A stretch of DNA of 38,717 nucleotides, taken from assembly GCA_017507125.1 (NCBI GenBank), contig JAFWBQ010000131.1, positions 1-38,717 on the forward strand, in the 5' to 3' direction. The translations under genes were made by a program, and so were the position numbers. Positions 25,338 through 34,109 of this stretch are shown piece by piece. Positions within the stretch are counted from its first letter, which is position 1, and the number at the start of each line of letters is the position of its first letter. The stretch is from Lentisphaeria bacterium. GTDB lineage: Bacteria > Verrucomicrobiota > Lentisphaeria > Victivallales > Victivallaceae. Under the pieces are notes generated by a model that saw only the letters and a program-made list of their open reading frames with translations, did no database searches and was not told where the DNA came from.

Positions 25338-25362
25338 AAGTCTCAGACTCCGCAGCTGGATA

Positions 25363-26679
25363 TCAAATCAAGTGAGCGGCGATGGAGCGCTTTTCGATTT
25401 CGCGTTTGGCTTCATCACCGGTGCGCCCCATATAGATCTGACGGGGACGAACCAGCTTTGTAGAGTCGCCGATCATCTCTTTCCAGTGGGCGACCCATCC
25501 GGGCAGACGCGCCAGAGCAAACATCACTGTGAACATGTTTTCAGGAATGCCCAAAGCACGGTAGAGGATCCCGGTGTAGAAGTCCACATTGGGGTAGAGC
25601 TGACGGTCAATGAAGTAACTGTCCTTGCGGGCGGCTTCTTCGACCCGTCTTGCCACATCAAGCAGAGGATCAGTGTAGCCGGAAGATGCAAGATACTTTT
25701 CGCACTCCATTTTTGCGATTTCGGCGCGGGGATCGTAAGTTTTGTAAACCCGGTGTCCGAATCCCATCAGACGGAAAGGACTGCTCTTGTCTTTGGCAAG
25801 ACGGATGAACTTTTCAACATCACCGTCTTCCTGGATCATACGGAGCATTTCGATCACAGCCTGATTGGCTCCGCCGTGAAGAGGACCTGAGAGAGCGGAA
25901 ATACCCGCAGAGATCGTAGCATACAAGTTCACCTGAGCGCTGCCGATGACACGGACCGCTGACGTGGAGCAGTTCTGCTCATGGTCGGCATGGATGATGA
26001 AAAGAGTGTTCAGCAGCCGCACCGCTTCAGGACTTATGACATAGGGGCGCACCGGGGAGTCAAACATCATATTGAGAAAGTTGGCGCAATATGAAAGATC
26101 CTGCCGGGGATAGACGACCGGTTCTCCGATGGACTTTTTGTAAGCAAATGCCGCCATGGTACGCACGATGGAAATAACACGGGCGCAGGAGTCATCAATA
26201 TTGTCCGCCATGGATTTCAAGTCAACCTGAGGATAAAACGCCGCCATGGCGTTGATCATGGTTGAAAGGATGCACATGGGATGCGCCCCCTGAGGGAAGT
26301 TGTCAAAGAAGCGCCGCATATCCTCGTGGATCATGGAGTTCAGGTTCAGCTGCCGTGAAAAGTTTCTCCGTTCACTTTCGCCGGGCAATTCACCATGAAC
26401 AAGAAGATAAGCCACGTCCACAAACATGACCTTTTTGCAAAGCTCCTGAATGTCATATCCCCGGTAACGGAGAATACCTTTTTCACCGTCAATATAGGTG
26501 ATCTGGCTGTAACATGAAGCGGTGTTCATGAAACCGGGATCAATGGTAACACAAGAAGTATCTCGTCGCAGACCGGAAATATCAATACCTTTTTCACCTT
26601 CACTGCCGATAATGAGCGGCAATTGGATCTCCTTGCCCTCAACGGTAAGGAGTGCATAATTTTCCGGAGCCTGGTTCAT
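25363..26679 (-). CDS. gltA: citrate synthase, type II
   Basis: The 438-residue protein matches type II (hexameric) citrate synthase: a small N-terminal beta domain (about 1-45), then LRYRGYDIQEL, His233 in HADHEQNCST, catalytic His268 in GPLHGGANQ, FGHRVYK (His309), and catalytic Asp366 in NVDFYTG. It condenses acetyl-CoA with oxaloacetate in the cytoplasm. It has its own promoter although it follows the ABC-F gene on the same strand. Confidence 0.96.
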   Translation of the reverse strand: MNQAPENYALLTVEGKEIQLPLIIGSEGEKGIDISGLRRDTSCVTIDPGFMNTASCYSQITYIDGEKGILRYRGYDIQELCKKVMFVDVAYLLVHGELPGESERRNFSRQLNLNSMIHEDMRRFFDNFPQGAHPMCILSTMINAMAAFYPQVDLKSMADNIDDSCARVISIVRTMAAFAYKKSIGEPVVYPRQDLSYCANFLNMMFDSPVRPYVISPEAVRLLNTLFIIHADHEQNCSTSAVRVIGSAQVNLYATISAGISALSGPLHGGANQAVIEMLRMIQEDGDVEKFIRLAKDKSSPFRLMGFGHRVYKTYDPRAEIAKMECEKYLASSGYTDPLLDVARRVEEAARKDSYFIDRQLYPNVDFYTGILYRALGIPENMFTVMFALARLPGWVAHWKEMIGDSTKLVRPRQIYMGRTGDEAKREIEKRSIAAHLI

Positions 26680-26730
26680 AGCTTTTTACCTTTTTCACTT
26701 GATACATGAAATAAAAACACGAAACAGCTT

Positions 26731-26759
26731 AATATACATCCTTTGAGGGGATTTGTCAA
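26731..26759 (-). promoter_or_regulatory. promoter of gltA
   Basis: On the minus strand: TTGACA (26759-26754), exactly 17 nt, TATATT (26736-26731), about 50 nt before the start codon. Confidence 0.85.
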
Positions 26760-26789
26760 CCTTGAAAATGGGAAAAAAAAGCTAAAGGT

Positions 26790-28748
26790 TCAATTGCTGT
26801 GGATACGGTCATTTTCAAGTTTGAGTGCTTCAAGTTCCATGGCTGCCTCTTCCCAGGCGTTTTCGCATTGACTGAGGGCGTTTTCAACTTCAGAAAGCTC
26901 TTTTTTCAACGCGGCAAAATCCACCTTTCCGCCGCCTGAGAGTTTGGCAACGATAAAGGTTTTCCGGTCAGAAAGAGTGTCATACTCTTTTTCAAGTTTT
27001 GCCACCTGATCTTTGGCTTTTTTCAGTTCTCCCTGAATCGCCTGACGCGCTCTTGCCCGCTCCTGTCTGCGAAGTTTTGCACTGTCCTGCACAGGGGCTC
27101 CGTCGGGACGGACCGGCGCTGCAGAGGGAATGAGAGAGGAGGATTTTTCCAGATAATAGTCGTAATTACCACAATATTTTTTTACGCCGTCAGGTTCGAG
27201 TGCAAGAATGGTTGCAGCGACGTTGCGTACAAATTCAATGTCATGGCTGACGATGCACACTGTTCCCTTGAAATCACACAGTGCCTGCTGCAGTAATTCA
27301 CGGGCGCTCAAATCAAGGTGGGTGGTGGGCTCGTCAAGGAGTAAGAAGTTGGGGGGATTGACAAAGATCCGGGCAAACTGCACTCTGATGCGTTCTCCGC
27401 CGGAAAGAACTCCGCACCGTTTTTCCACATCATCGCCGGAAAAACCGAAGGAACCGAGAATATTCATCAAATTGGCTGTTGATGCTCCGGCGGGCAGCGC
27501 TTCCCGGACCGCATCGTAGACCGACATTTCATCAGGAAGCAGTTCAGAAAACTCCTGTGCCTGATAACCGATCACAGCATGGTGCCCCGGTGTGACCCTG
27601 CCGGAAAGAGGCTGGAGTTTGCCCGCCATGAGCTTCATAAGTGTTGTTTTACCCCTGCCGTTGTAACCGATGATACCCAGTTTGTCTCCGGAATTAACGG
27701 TCAGTTCAAGATCTTTGAAAAGGAGATCACTGTTATTGTAGCCGAAATCTACATTTTCAAGGCGTACCGCTTCCACGCCTGCGTCGGGGGGGGCTGGGAA
27801 ACGGATGACTCCCTTGTAATTCAGTTCATCCGGCAGCACGATATCTTCCATGGCGTCCAGTTTTTTCTGCCAACTTTTCGCCGCTGCCGCCTTGGTGCTT
27901 TTGCTGCGGAACCGGTCAATCAGGCGCTCAAGACGTTCTTTTTCCCTGTCCGAATTGCGTTTTGCCGCTTCAAGTGCATAACTGCGCTGTTCTCTTTCAC
28001 GACAGTAAAAGTCATAACTTCCCGGATATCGTGTTGCAGTTCCCTGATTGATCTCCACGATGACGCCCGTCAGTTTCCGCAGCAGAAAACGGTCATGGGA
28101 AATCAGGATCAGAGTCCCCTGAAATGTTGCCAGGAAACGGCAGAGCCACTCCACTGCCGGAATATCCAGATAGTTGGAAGGCTCATCCAGCAGCAGTGTG
28201 TCCGGACGGGAGATCAGGACCCTTGCCAATGCCGCGCGCATTTGCCAGCCGCCGGAAAAACTTGAAAGAGGACGCTTGAAATCCTTTTCTGCAAAACCGA
28301 GACTGCTGAGAGCTTGAGCAGCTTCCACATCCAATCTGTATGCCCCCAGATGTTCGATCATGGTCTGCAATTCGCCGTGTCTGCGAAGAACCCGGTCAAG
28401 ATCCGCATCGGGAATCAGATCCGCTGCCATGTCACTTTCGATTTTTTTCAGTTCTTCTGCAGCTGTTTTCAGCTCCGGAATGGCATCTGCTGTAAAATCA
28501 AGCAGCGGACGGCTCAGTTCACGGTGGTCTATATGCTGCCGCATCAAACCGATACGGTGGTTTTTAGGAATGGCGATGGAGCCGGAATCGGGTGAAAGTT
28601 CACCGATAAGGATGGAAAAAAGTGTACTTTTTCCGGCTCCGTTGGGACCGACGACACCGACTCTTTCCCCCGGGTTTATCCGGAGCGTTACATCGCGGAG
28701 AATATCTTTCCCCGAAAAACTTTTGCAAATATTACGGAAATCAATCAT
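26790..28748 (-). CDS. ABC-F family ATPase (Uup/YheS-like)
   Basis: The 652-residue protein has two ABC domains and no membrane segment. Domain 1 has Walker A GPNGAGKST (34-42), signature LSSFSGGWQMR and Walker B LLLDEPSNYLD. Domain 2 has GYNGRGKTT, LSGGERIRVQF and LLLDEPTTHLD. A linker with basic and acidic helices joins them, and a C-terminal coiled coil (about 560-650) is present, as in Uup and YheS. ABC-F proteins act on ribosomes, rescuing stalled translation or protecting against drugs. Its start overlaps the kinase stop by 8 nt, so translation is probably coupled to that operon. Confidence 0.93.
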   Translation of the reverse strand: MIDFRNICKSFSGKDILRDVTLRINPGERVGVVGPNGAGKSTLFSILIGELSPDSGSIAIPKNHRIGLMRQHIDHRELSRPLLDFTADAIPELKTAAEELKKIESDMAADLIPDADLDRVLRRHGELQTMIEHLGAYRLDVEAAQALSSLGFAEKDFKRPLSSFSGGWQMRAALARVLISRPDTLLLDEPSNYLDIPAVEWLCRFLATFQGTLILISHDRFLLRKLTGVIVEINQGTATRYPGSYDFYCREREQRSYALEAAKRNSDREKERLERLIDRFRSKSTKAAAAKSWQKKLDAMEDIVLPDELNYKGVIRFPAPPDAGVEAVRLENVDFGYNNSDLLFKDLELTVNSGDKLGIIGYNGRGKTTLMKLMAGKLQPLSGRVTPGHHAVIGYQAQEFSELLPDEMSVYDAVREALPAGASTANLMNILGSFGFSGDDVEKRCGVLSGGERIRVQFARIFVNPPNFLLLDEPTTHLDLSARELLQQALCDFKGTVCIVSHDIEFVRNVAATILALEPDGVKKYCGNYDYYLEKSSSLIPSAAPVRPDGAPVQDSAKLRRQERARARQAIQGELKKAKDQVAKLEKEYDTLSDRKTFIVAKLSGGGKVDFAALKKELSEVENALSQCENAWEEAAMELEALKLENDRIHSN

Positions 28749-31305
28749 TTTTTACAACTGCTGTCTTTTTCTCTTTCTCCACCGGCATGACATACCGGAA
28801 CCCGACGTCGTTTCCGCCGCGGAATGAGAAAACTATATTGGAATTTTTGGAAATTTCCGGATAGGTGAAGAATGAACCTCCCGAAATGGCATATTCTCCT
28901 TTAACTGCGAGATCTTTAACCGGCACCTTGACGAATTCGCGGACATTGCCTGACAGATCCAGCACGCCGTAAACAGAACGATCACCGGGGGAGGCTCCGG
29001 CAAACTTCATTCCGGGGGCATTGATGACGGCTTTACCCTCATGGTATGTATTCCCCCAGGAGTAATCGGTACCTTCAATACCGCCAGCTGCTTTGCTCCA
29101 CTGAGAACGGGTCGGAAGAGTGATCGGACGGTTCATTTTTTTACTCAGATAGCGGCAGTACGCATCAGCGGCGTGGCCGGAAATACCGGTAACAGGGTGC
29201 TGCAGTGCAAGGCCGGGCCGCAGCAGTCTTCCTTTTTCATCCCACGAGGGTTTGCCCTGCATGGATTCTTTTGAGTCAAAGTAGTATGACGCATAGAGTA
29301 TTTTCTTTTGAGGATCCTTCAGGTTTTTCCAGAACTCCAGATATTCAGCAACGGTGACTTCAGTCTTTTTTATCAAAAAGCCCTCTTCAAAGGAATGGCG
29401 TCTGAAATTGTTGCTGATTTCCGGCGTATGAAGAAACTCGCCGCCCGGAACAAAAACCATCTCTTCCGGAATGGTGCCGGGAGGTGTGAGGTCGGCATAA
29501 GTGACCGAAGTCAGCGAAGAACGCAACGGAATTTTATAAACTGTACCCTCCTGTGTACGGAGCACCGCAGAATAGATGCCGGGGGGGAGCCGGAGCTTTA
29601 CGGCGTAAGGTTTTTTCTGATACGGCGAAGGGGTCATTTTCAAATCTTTCAAACGTTTGCCGCTGCTGTCTTCCAGATACCACTCCGGCGTTGTTGAATC
29701 GTCGCTGTAAAACTGAACGGTTCCGAGACCTGAGAGCGCATGGGTGAACATACTGTCGAGTCTGGGATCATTTTTTCTGGCACGGATGAAAATCTTTTTC
29801 CAGCGTTCCATGAAAAGCCTGGCTGAATCATGGAGCTTCTGATCGTTGCCGTTTTGGGTGTACAATTCAGCAAGGGAGCGGAAAATCCGTGTTGCGATCA
29901 AATCCATATTACGGGGGTCCCGGTGTTCCTGAGGGATCCGTTCCAGAATGTCCAAAGTCGTCTTGAAGGCACTTTCCGCATCCGCAGAATCAGAAACAAC
30001 GGCATTTTCAAGACGCAGCATTTGAGTCAGATCCATGGAGCCGTTATTCAGCTGGTTGATGCGTCTTTGAACTTGCTGGATCTTTTGTGTTCCCTGCCGC
30101 AGCATGTTGAGTGCATTTATTTTCAAAGTCCTGGCATAAACATAGTCGTTGAAAGCTGTGTAAAACGAGAAGCCGCACCAGAGCAGCAGTGAGAGAAACA
30201 GGGTCGCCGGAATCAGAGGCCGGCGGAAGAGCAGCTTACTGAATTTATAAACAGGCGACGAGGCATAAGCATCCACCGGCAGTCCATCGCGGTAATGTCT
30301 CAGATCCTCAATAAGAGCCTCCACCGACGCGTAACGTTTTTCCGGATTCCGTGCCATGGCTTTGAGACATATTGATTCAAGTTCCCGGGGAAGGGGCTGT
30401 GAGGCCGGGGCACAGCGTCTGGGGGGAGGGAGCTTTTCCTGAACCACCTTTTTCTGGATCTCCTCAAGAGTTTTCGCCTCTTCAAAAGGAGAGGTTTTCC
30501 AGGTGAGAATTGAGTACAGAACACATCCCAGTGCATATATGTCTGAACGTACTGTCGGTTCGTTTGAACTCAAACTCAGATGTTCCGGGGCCATAAAGAC
30601 CGGGGTCCCGCCTATCTGTTTCGGCGGTTCATTGTCAGGAAGCGTCATATTCTGTTCCAGGCAGCTCTCCGGAAGGCAGCGTGCCATCCCCCAATCCATG
30701 ACCAGGACTTCTCCGAAGTTCCCGACCATCAGGTTTTCCGGTTTTAAGTCACAGTGGAGTATTCCGTTCTGGTGAGCATAGGACACGCCCTGACAGGCTC
30801 CTATGAATATATCCAGAAGCCGTGGCAGAGAATATTTTTTCCGGTACCCCGGACGGTTTTCCCGGAGTTTGCTCAAGATGGCGCGCAAGGTTTCTCCGGC
30901 AACACGTTTCATTGAAAAATAGACTCCGGCATCGTCAAAGACACCGATCCTGTGGACCGGCACAACATTGGGATGGGCGATGTGGGCGGTGATGCGTGCT
31001 TCGCGGATAAATGCACAGACTCTGTCTCTGCGTTCCCGGTAACGGGGGCGCAGGAGTTTCAGGGCAAGTTTCCGTTCCAATCCGGGCTCACGGGCGGCGT
31101 AAACGGTACCGAAACCGCCCACGCCGATGGTGTGGATATCATCGTATGCCCCCAGAGAATTGCTTTCCGGCAATTTCAGCAATTGCCGGATCTCTTCAAC
31201 GCTCATCATTTCCTCATTGACATCAGGAGTGTCCAAAAGGCGGGTAAGATGTTCTGTTGAAGCATCCAGATGGTGCAGAGTGTCAACGGAAGAATGAAAA
31301 CTCAT
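28741..31305 (-). CDS. membrane Ser/Thr protein kinase with FGE-sulfatase (SUMF1-like) domain
   Basis: The 854-residue protein has an N-terminal Hanks-type kinase (about 54-340): glycine loop GVGGFGTV (61-68), Lys83, catalytic loop HCDLKPEN (184-191, HCD for HRD), metal loop MDWG (DWG for DFG) and APE at 239. One membrane segment follows (about 361-382), then helices (about 385-520) and a short beta-rich domain (about 560-600). The C-terminal FGE-sulfatase domain (about 612-840) shows MVFVPGGEF, KKTEVTVAEY, HPVTGISGHAADAYCRYLS, LPTRSQWSKAA, DLSGNVREF and GFRYV. All catalytic Lys and Asp positions are present, so the kinase looks active. The C-terminal domain would face the periplasm, as a sensor perhaps. 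Confidence 0.92.
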   Translation of the reverse strand: MSFHSSVDTLHHLDASTEHLTRLLDTPDVNEEMMSVEEIRQLLKLPESNSLGAYDDIHTIGVGGFGTVYAAREPGLERKLALKLLRPRYRERRDRVCAFIREARITAHIAHPNVVPVHRIGVFDDAGVYFSMKRVAGETLRAILSKLRENRPGYRKKYSLPRLLDIFIGACQGVSYAHQNGILHCDLKPENLMVGNFGEVLVMDWGMARCLPESCLEQNMTLPDNEPPKQIGGTPVFMAPEHLSLSSNEPTVRSDIYALGCVLYSILTWKTSPFEEAKTLEEIQKKVVQEKLPPPRRCAPASQPLPRELESICLKAMARNPEKRYASVEALIEDLRHYRDGLPVDAYASSPVYKFSKLLFRRPLIPATLFLSLLLWCGFSFYTAFNDYVYARTLKINALNMLRQGTQKIQQVQRRINQLNNGSMDLTQMLRLENAVVSDSADAESAFKTTLDILERIPQEHRDPRNMDLIATRIFRSLAELYTQNGNDQKLHDSARLFMERWKKIFIRARKNDPRLDSMFTHALSGLGTVQFYSDDSTTPEWYLEDSSGKRLKDLKMTPSPYQKKPYAVKLRLPPGIYSAVLRTQEGTVYKIPLRSSLTSVTYADLTPPGTIPEEMVFVPGGEFLHTPEISNNFRRHSFEEGFLIKKTEVTVAEYLEFWKNLKDPQKKILYASYYFDSKESMQGKPSWDEKGRLLRPGLALQHPVTGISGHAADAYCRYLSKKMNRPITLPTRSQWSKAAGGIEGTDYSWGNTYHEGKAVINAPGMKFAGASPGDRSVYGVLDLSGNVREFVKVPVKDLAVKGEYAISGGSFFTYPEISKNSNIVFSFRGGNDVGFRYVMPVEKEKKTAVVKND

Positions 31306-31337
31306 TTTGCATGCAGTTCCGGAAAAGCAACGGTCTT

Positions 31338-33101
31338 TTACCGTTGGGGAAATCTGAATTTACGAACAGCTTCTCCGAATCCGTCAGCAAACTGTTCACC
31401 CTGTCTCTTGCTGACAGGAATTTTGAAGGCATTTGCCCAAATTCCGGGATCACTGAAGAGCAGAACTCTGGCTTCATTGGTTTTGGAGTCAACAGCGTTG
31501 ACGACTCCCACAAAGCCTCCATCACGTGTAATGACGAAATCGCCAGGTTCGGCATTGAGATGTGCAGAGTTGCGGGATCTGTCATTGCGGATCAGCAGGT
31601 AGGGGAAATTCTCATCCTGAGCAAGGGAACAGCGTTCTCCCAAAGCGGCGCTTCTGCTGCCGAACTTCCGGCAGCTGAAAAGGAAAAGATCTGCGATACC
31701 TCTGTTTTTGAGTTCTTCCCGTGTGATCACTTTCAGCGGTTCTCTGCCGGGAACGGAAAGCTCAAGAGCTCCCAGATACTCCCCGAAGCGGCTCTTGATC
31801 GCCAGAAGAGGAGTTGAAATGACTTTTTTGTGTTTCCCGTCAGGAGCAGAAACTGTATAAGAAAGATGTTTTATCTTTCTGTAAAGCAGATTTTTCCGGG
31901 CAGCTCCGATCAGCTGCTCAAGAGGGGCGACAGCCAAGGTTTTTGAACCGAATTTGACCAGTACCGAGACATACTCCTCTTTGACACTGCGTGTCAGAAT
32001 GGAAGCATCCTCCACGATTTCGTAATTCAGTTTGATTGCAGCTTCGGAATAGCGTTTGAAGGCATCTGTAGCGGAAGATCTTCTCATATCCTTAAGGATT
32101 TTCTGAGTGGCTTCAAGCTGACCTTCAAACTTCTTTGCCGCGAGTTTGCTTGCGGCAGCTTCACTCTGGGCTTTTGAAAGACTTTCAGTTGAACGCTTGA
32201 CGAAAACTTCCATTTCCATCTTTTCCTGTCGTGCGGCAGCCAGTTCGATTTTCTGCTGTGCGGAAAGACGTTCCAGTTGACGCAGACGTCCCTTATAGTC
32301 GGCATTGTCTCTTTCTGCGGTGTTGAGTTTTCCGGTGGTAAAGGCAAGCGTGCGCTGAAGTTCCTGGCGTTCAAGGGAGACTTTCCCGATACGGTTATTC
32401 ATCTCTCTGAGTGCATTTTTGACTCCGGCGAGGTCAGCATCTCTTGCGGCAATGGCATTCCTGGCTGCAGCAAGTTCCCTTTCTGTCAGGCGTCTGTCGG
32501 CTTCAGAAGCACCGAGCTGTTTCTGTACGGCACGGTAATCTGCTGCCAACTGCCGCAGTTCGGCATTGGCGCTTCTTTCGGCACGGGTTGTTTCGGCAAG
32601 CTGTTTTTCTGTTGCACTCAACCGCTGCCGTTCTTTTTCCAGCATAGTTCTTGTCATGGCAAGTTTGTCTGAAGCTGTACGGGAGTCCAGCATCTTGTCC
32701 CGCAGTTTGATTTCAAGCTCCAGGCGTTTTCGAGCTTCGGCTTCCAGCTTTTTCTGGAGTTCCTCTGCTGAAACCTTACCGGTGTTGGCGGCAGTTGCCC
32801 GTTGAGCCCGTTTGACTTGCTCAATGCGCCGCATATTGTCAATCAGTTCCTGTGTGATCTTGCGGACCTCTTCTGTGGACTCCGGGTTGCGGCCGCCCCG
32901 TGCTGCAGCTTCTCTGAGCTGACGGCGCAAATTTTCGAGCTCCTGCTGCCGCAGTTCCAGTTCTCCCAGCAGGAGTCTTGTGGTGCGTTCATCAAGACCG
33001 ACACCGGTTCCGCCTGTATGTGCCGGAACCATGCCGGTCATCATTGAAAGCATGGCGGAAACCAGAAAGTCGCATATAACGATAAGAATGGCGCGATTCA
33101 C
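31338..33101 (-). CDS. membrane-anchored coiled-coil protein with unknown C-terminal domain
   Basis: The 587-residue protein has a single N-terminal membrane segment (about 4-24, with Asp11 inside it), then a long Ala/Arg/Glu-rich coiled coil (about 38-345), then a globular C-terminal domain (about 350-587) with strands such as EYVSVLVKFGSKTLAVAPL and GDFVITRDGGFVGVVN. I recognise no family. The membrane helix with an embedded Asp after a very short N terminus recalls ExbD/TolR/MotB-type partners, and the C-terminal GDFVITRDGGFVGVV faintly recalls a trypsin-like fold; both are inference. It overlaps the upstream membrane-protein gene by 4 nt, and the kinase follows after 32 nt. Confidence 0.75.
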   Translation of the reverse strand: MNRAILIVICDFLVSAMLSMMTGMVPAHTGGTGVGLDERTTRLLLGELELRQQELENLRRQLREAAARGGRNPESTEEVRKITQELIDNMRRIEQVKRAQRATAANTGKVSAEELQKKLEAEARKRLELEIKLRDKMLDSRTASDKLAMTRTMLEKERQRLSATEKQLAETTRAERSANAELRQLAADYRAVQKQLGASEADRRLTERELAAARNAIAARDADLAGVKNALREMNNRIGKVSLERQELQRTLAFTTGKLNTAERDNADYKGRLRQLERLSAQQKIELAAARQEKMEMEVFVKRSTESLSKAQSEAAASKLAAKKFEGQLEATQKILKDMRRSSATDAFKRYSEAAIKLNYEIVEDASILTRSVKEEYVSVLVKFGSKTLAVAPLEQLIGAARKNLLYRKIKHLSYTVSAPDGKHKKVISTPLLAIKSRFGEYLGALELSVPGREPLKVITREELKNRGIADLFLFSCRKFGSRSAALGERCSLAQDENFPYLLIRNDRSRNSAHLNAEPGDFVITRDGGFVGVVNAVDSKTNEARVLLFSDPGIWANAFKIPVSKRQGEQFADGFGEAVRKFRFPQR

Positions 33102-33652
33102 TTGCCGGCTCCTGTGTTGTTTTCATCGGTGAGGCGGAGCAATTTCTGACGGAAAGGGTACTCCATAGTCAGCTTCAGCAGCAAACTGAAGACGATTCCG
33201 ATAAGAGTTGATGAATAAGCGATCAGGCGGCTGCTCTGAGGTGAGAAGGTCATTACAAGGAATGCGGAAACTGTTCCGAAAAGACCGACGTAAAGCGGGA
33301 CGTCAAAGAAGATACCTGCGTTGTCAAGCTGCTTGAGCTTTGTGGGAATCGATTCTTCGTTGTGCTTGATTCCGCCGACTACCACGTATCCGAGACCGAA
33401 AGCCAGCAGCTGAAGAGCGGTGATGACCGAAAAGATGAGCATGGAGATCCACGCTGCCATTTTTGTCCGTGCGGCAATGCTTGCCGGAGAGTTCTGGGCA
33501 ACTTCGCCCATAGTTTCTCCGGAGTCCCCGGAAAACATCGTGCGCAGCACGGGGGAGTGGTCAAACATCATCACCATGCCGATGACAAAGGCGACACCGG
33601 CGATGAAAAGGATCAAAATGGGCAGTATTGTACGTAATTTTCTGTTTTTCAT
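33098..33652 (-). CDS. four-helix membrane protein, TolQ/MotA-reminiscent
   Basis: The 184-residue protein has four likely membrane segments (about 9-29, 66-93, 115-136 and 141-162). The third, YVGLFGTVSAFLV, resembles the GLLGTV motif of ExbB/TolQ/MotA stators, and the fourth follows after a short SPQS-type turn as in that family. It is shorter than those proteins, so the link is a suggestion only. A strong ribosome binding site (AAAGGAGT) precedes the start. It is the first gene of the operon with the coiled-coil protein, the kinase and the ABC-F ATPase. I found no convincing promoter upstream. Confidence 0.72.
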   Translation of the reverse strand: MKNRKLRTILPILILFIAGVAFVIGMVMMFDHSPVLRTMFSGDSGETMGEVAQNSPASIAARTKMAAWISMLIFSVITALQLLAFGLGYVVVGGIKHNEESIPTKLKQLDNAGIFFDVPLYVGLFGTVSAFLVMTFSPQSSRLIAYSSTLIGIVFSLLLKLTMEYPFRQKLLRLTDENNTGAGK

Positions 33653-33791
33653 ATAAGACTCCTTTCAGGGGACTGTAAATCAAAGTATTATGGGGACGGG
33701 AGCGTTTCCATACCTGATTAATAAAATACGCCATATTTGCCGAATATTCAAATCGTAAATTAATATTTTTCGGGGATTTTTAATTTTTTTT

Positions 33792-33820
33792 TTGACAGCA
33801 GCTTCTCAGGAGGATATTTT
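33792..33820 (+). promoter_or_regulatory. promoter upstream of a small hydrophobic ORF
   Basis: TTGACA (33792-33797), 17 nt, TATTTT (33815-33820). The transcript would start near 33828, some 36 nt before the small ORF. Confidence 0.55.
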
Positions 33821-33863
33821 TCCCTTCGGCAAGGTCGGACCGGAGTCTTTGGACAGGAGAAAA

Positions 33864-33920
33864 ATGGTTTACGGAATTTATTTTATTGATGTGATAGTTG
33901 CTATGTCAACATTATTTTAA
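33864..33920 (+). CDS. 18-residue hydrophobic peptide (candidate small ORF)
   Basis: ATG at 33864 follows a strong ribosome binding site (CAGGAG, 5 nt spacing) and a promoter at 33792. It encodes MVYGIYFIDVIVAMSTLF and stops with TAA at 33920. The peptide is almost wholly hydrophobic, long enough to span a membrane. It could be a small membrane protein, a leader peptide or a type I toxin-like peptide, or a chance ORF. No homology judgement is possible at this length. Confidence 0.4.
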   Translation: MVYGIYFIDVIVAMSTLF

Positions 33921-33940
33921 GTAAATTTCTTAAAAAACAT

Positions 33941-33969
33941 TTGAAAAAGAAGTTATTCCGGTATATAAT
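33941..33969 (+). promoter_or_regulatory. strong promoter of the structured RNA / exonuclease gene
   Basis: TTGAAA (33941-33946), exactly 17 nt, TATAAT (33964-33969). The expected start is near 33975-33977, where GGGTTCAGG begins. It is the only promoter seen in the window with the classical TATAAT box. Confidence 0.75.
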
Positions 33970-33975
33970 ATGCAG

Positions 33976-34070
33976 GGTTCAGGTCCGGGAGAGATGATTG
34001 CCTAAACGCAATTTCTCCTCTTCATAAATTACTCCTCTTAGGTTTTCGTTTTTTCTGCGGCTTGAACCTC
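33976..34070 (+). ncRNA. candidate structured small RNA or mRNA leader
   Basis: Starting at the predicted transcription start, GGTTCAGGTC (33976 on) can pair with GGCTTGAACC (ending 34068), closing a domain of about 93 nt. Inside, GGAGA and ATTGC pair with GCAAT and TCTCC around CTAAAC, forming a hairpin. The 3' side is pyrimidine-rich and carries CTCCTCTT twice (34015-34022 and 34032-34039), which could pair with Shine-Dalgarno sequences. No Rfam family is recognised. It could be a separate RNA or the 5' leader of the exonuclease gene at 34110; no clear terminator follows. Confidence 0.4.
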
Positions 34071-34109
34071 TTTCAGTTTAAACATCTCTCAAAGGCAGGT
34101 TGACCCCTT

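Noticed and set aside
33976..34070. Bacterial SRP RNA, because of the CAGGTCCGG stretch
   Set aside because: The rest of the conserved SRP loop (GGAAGGAAGCAGC and its GACGC partner) is missing and the fold does not match.
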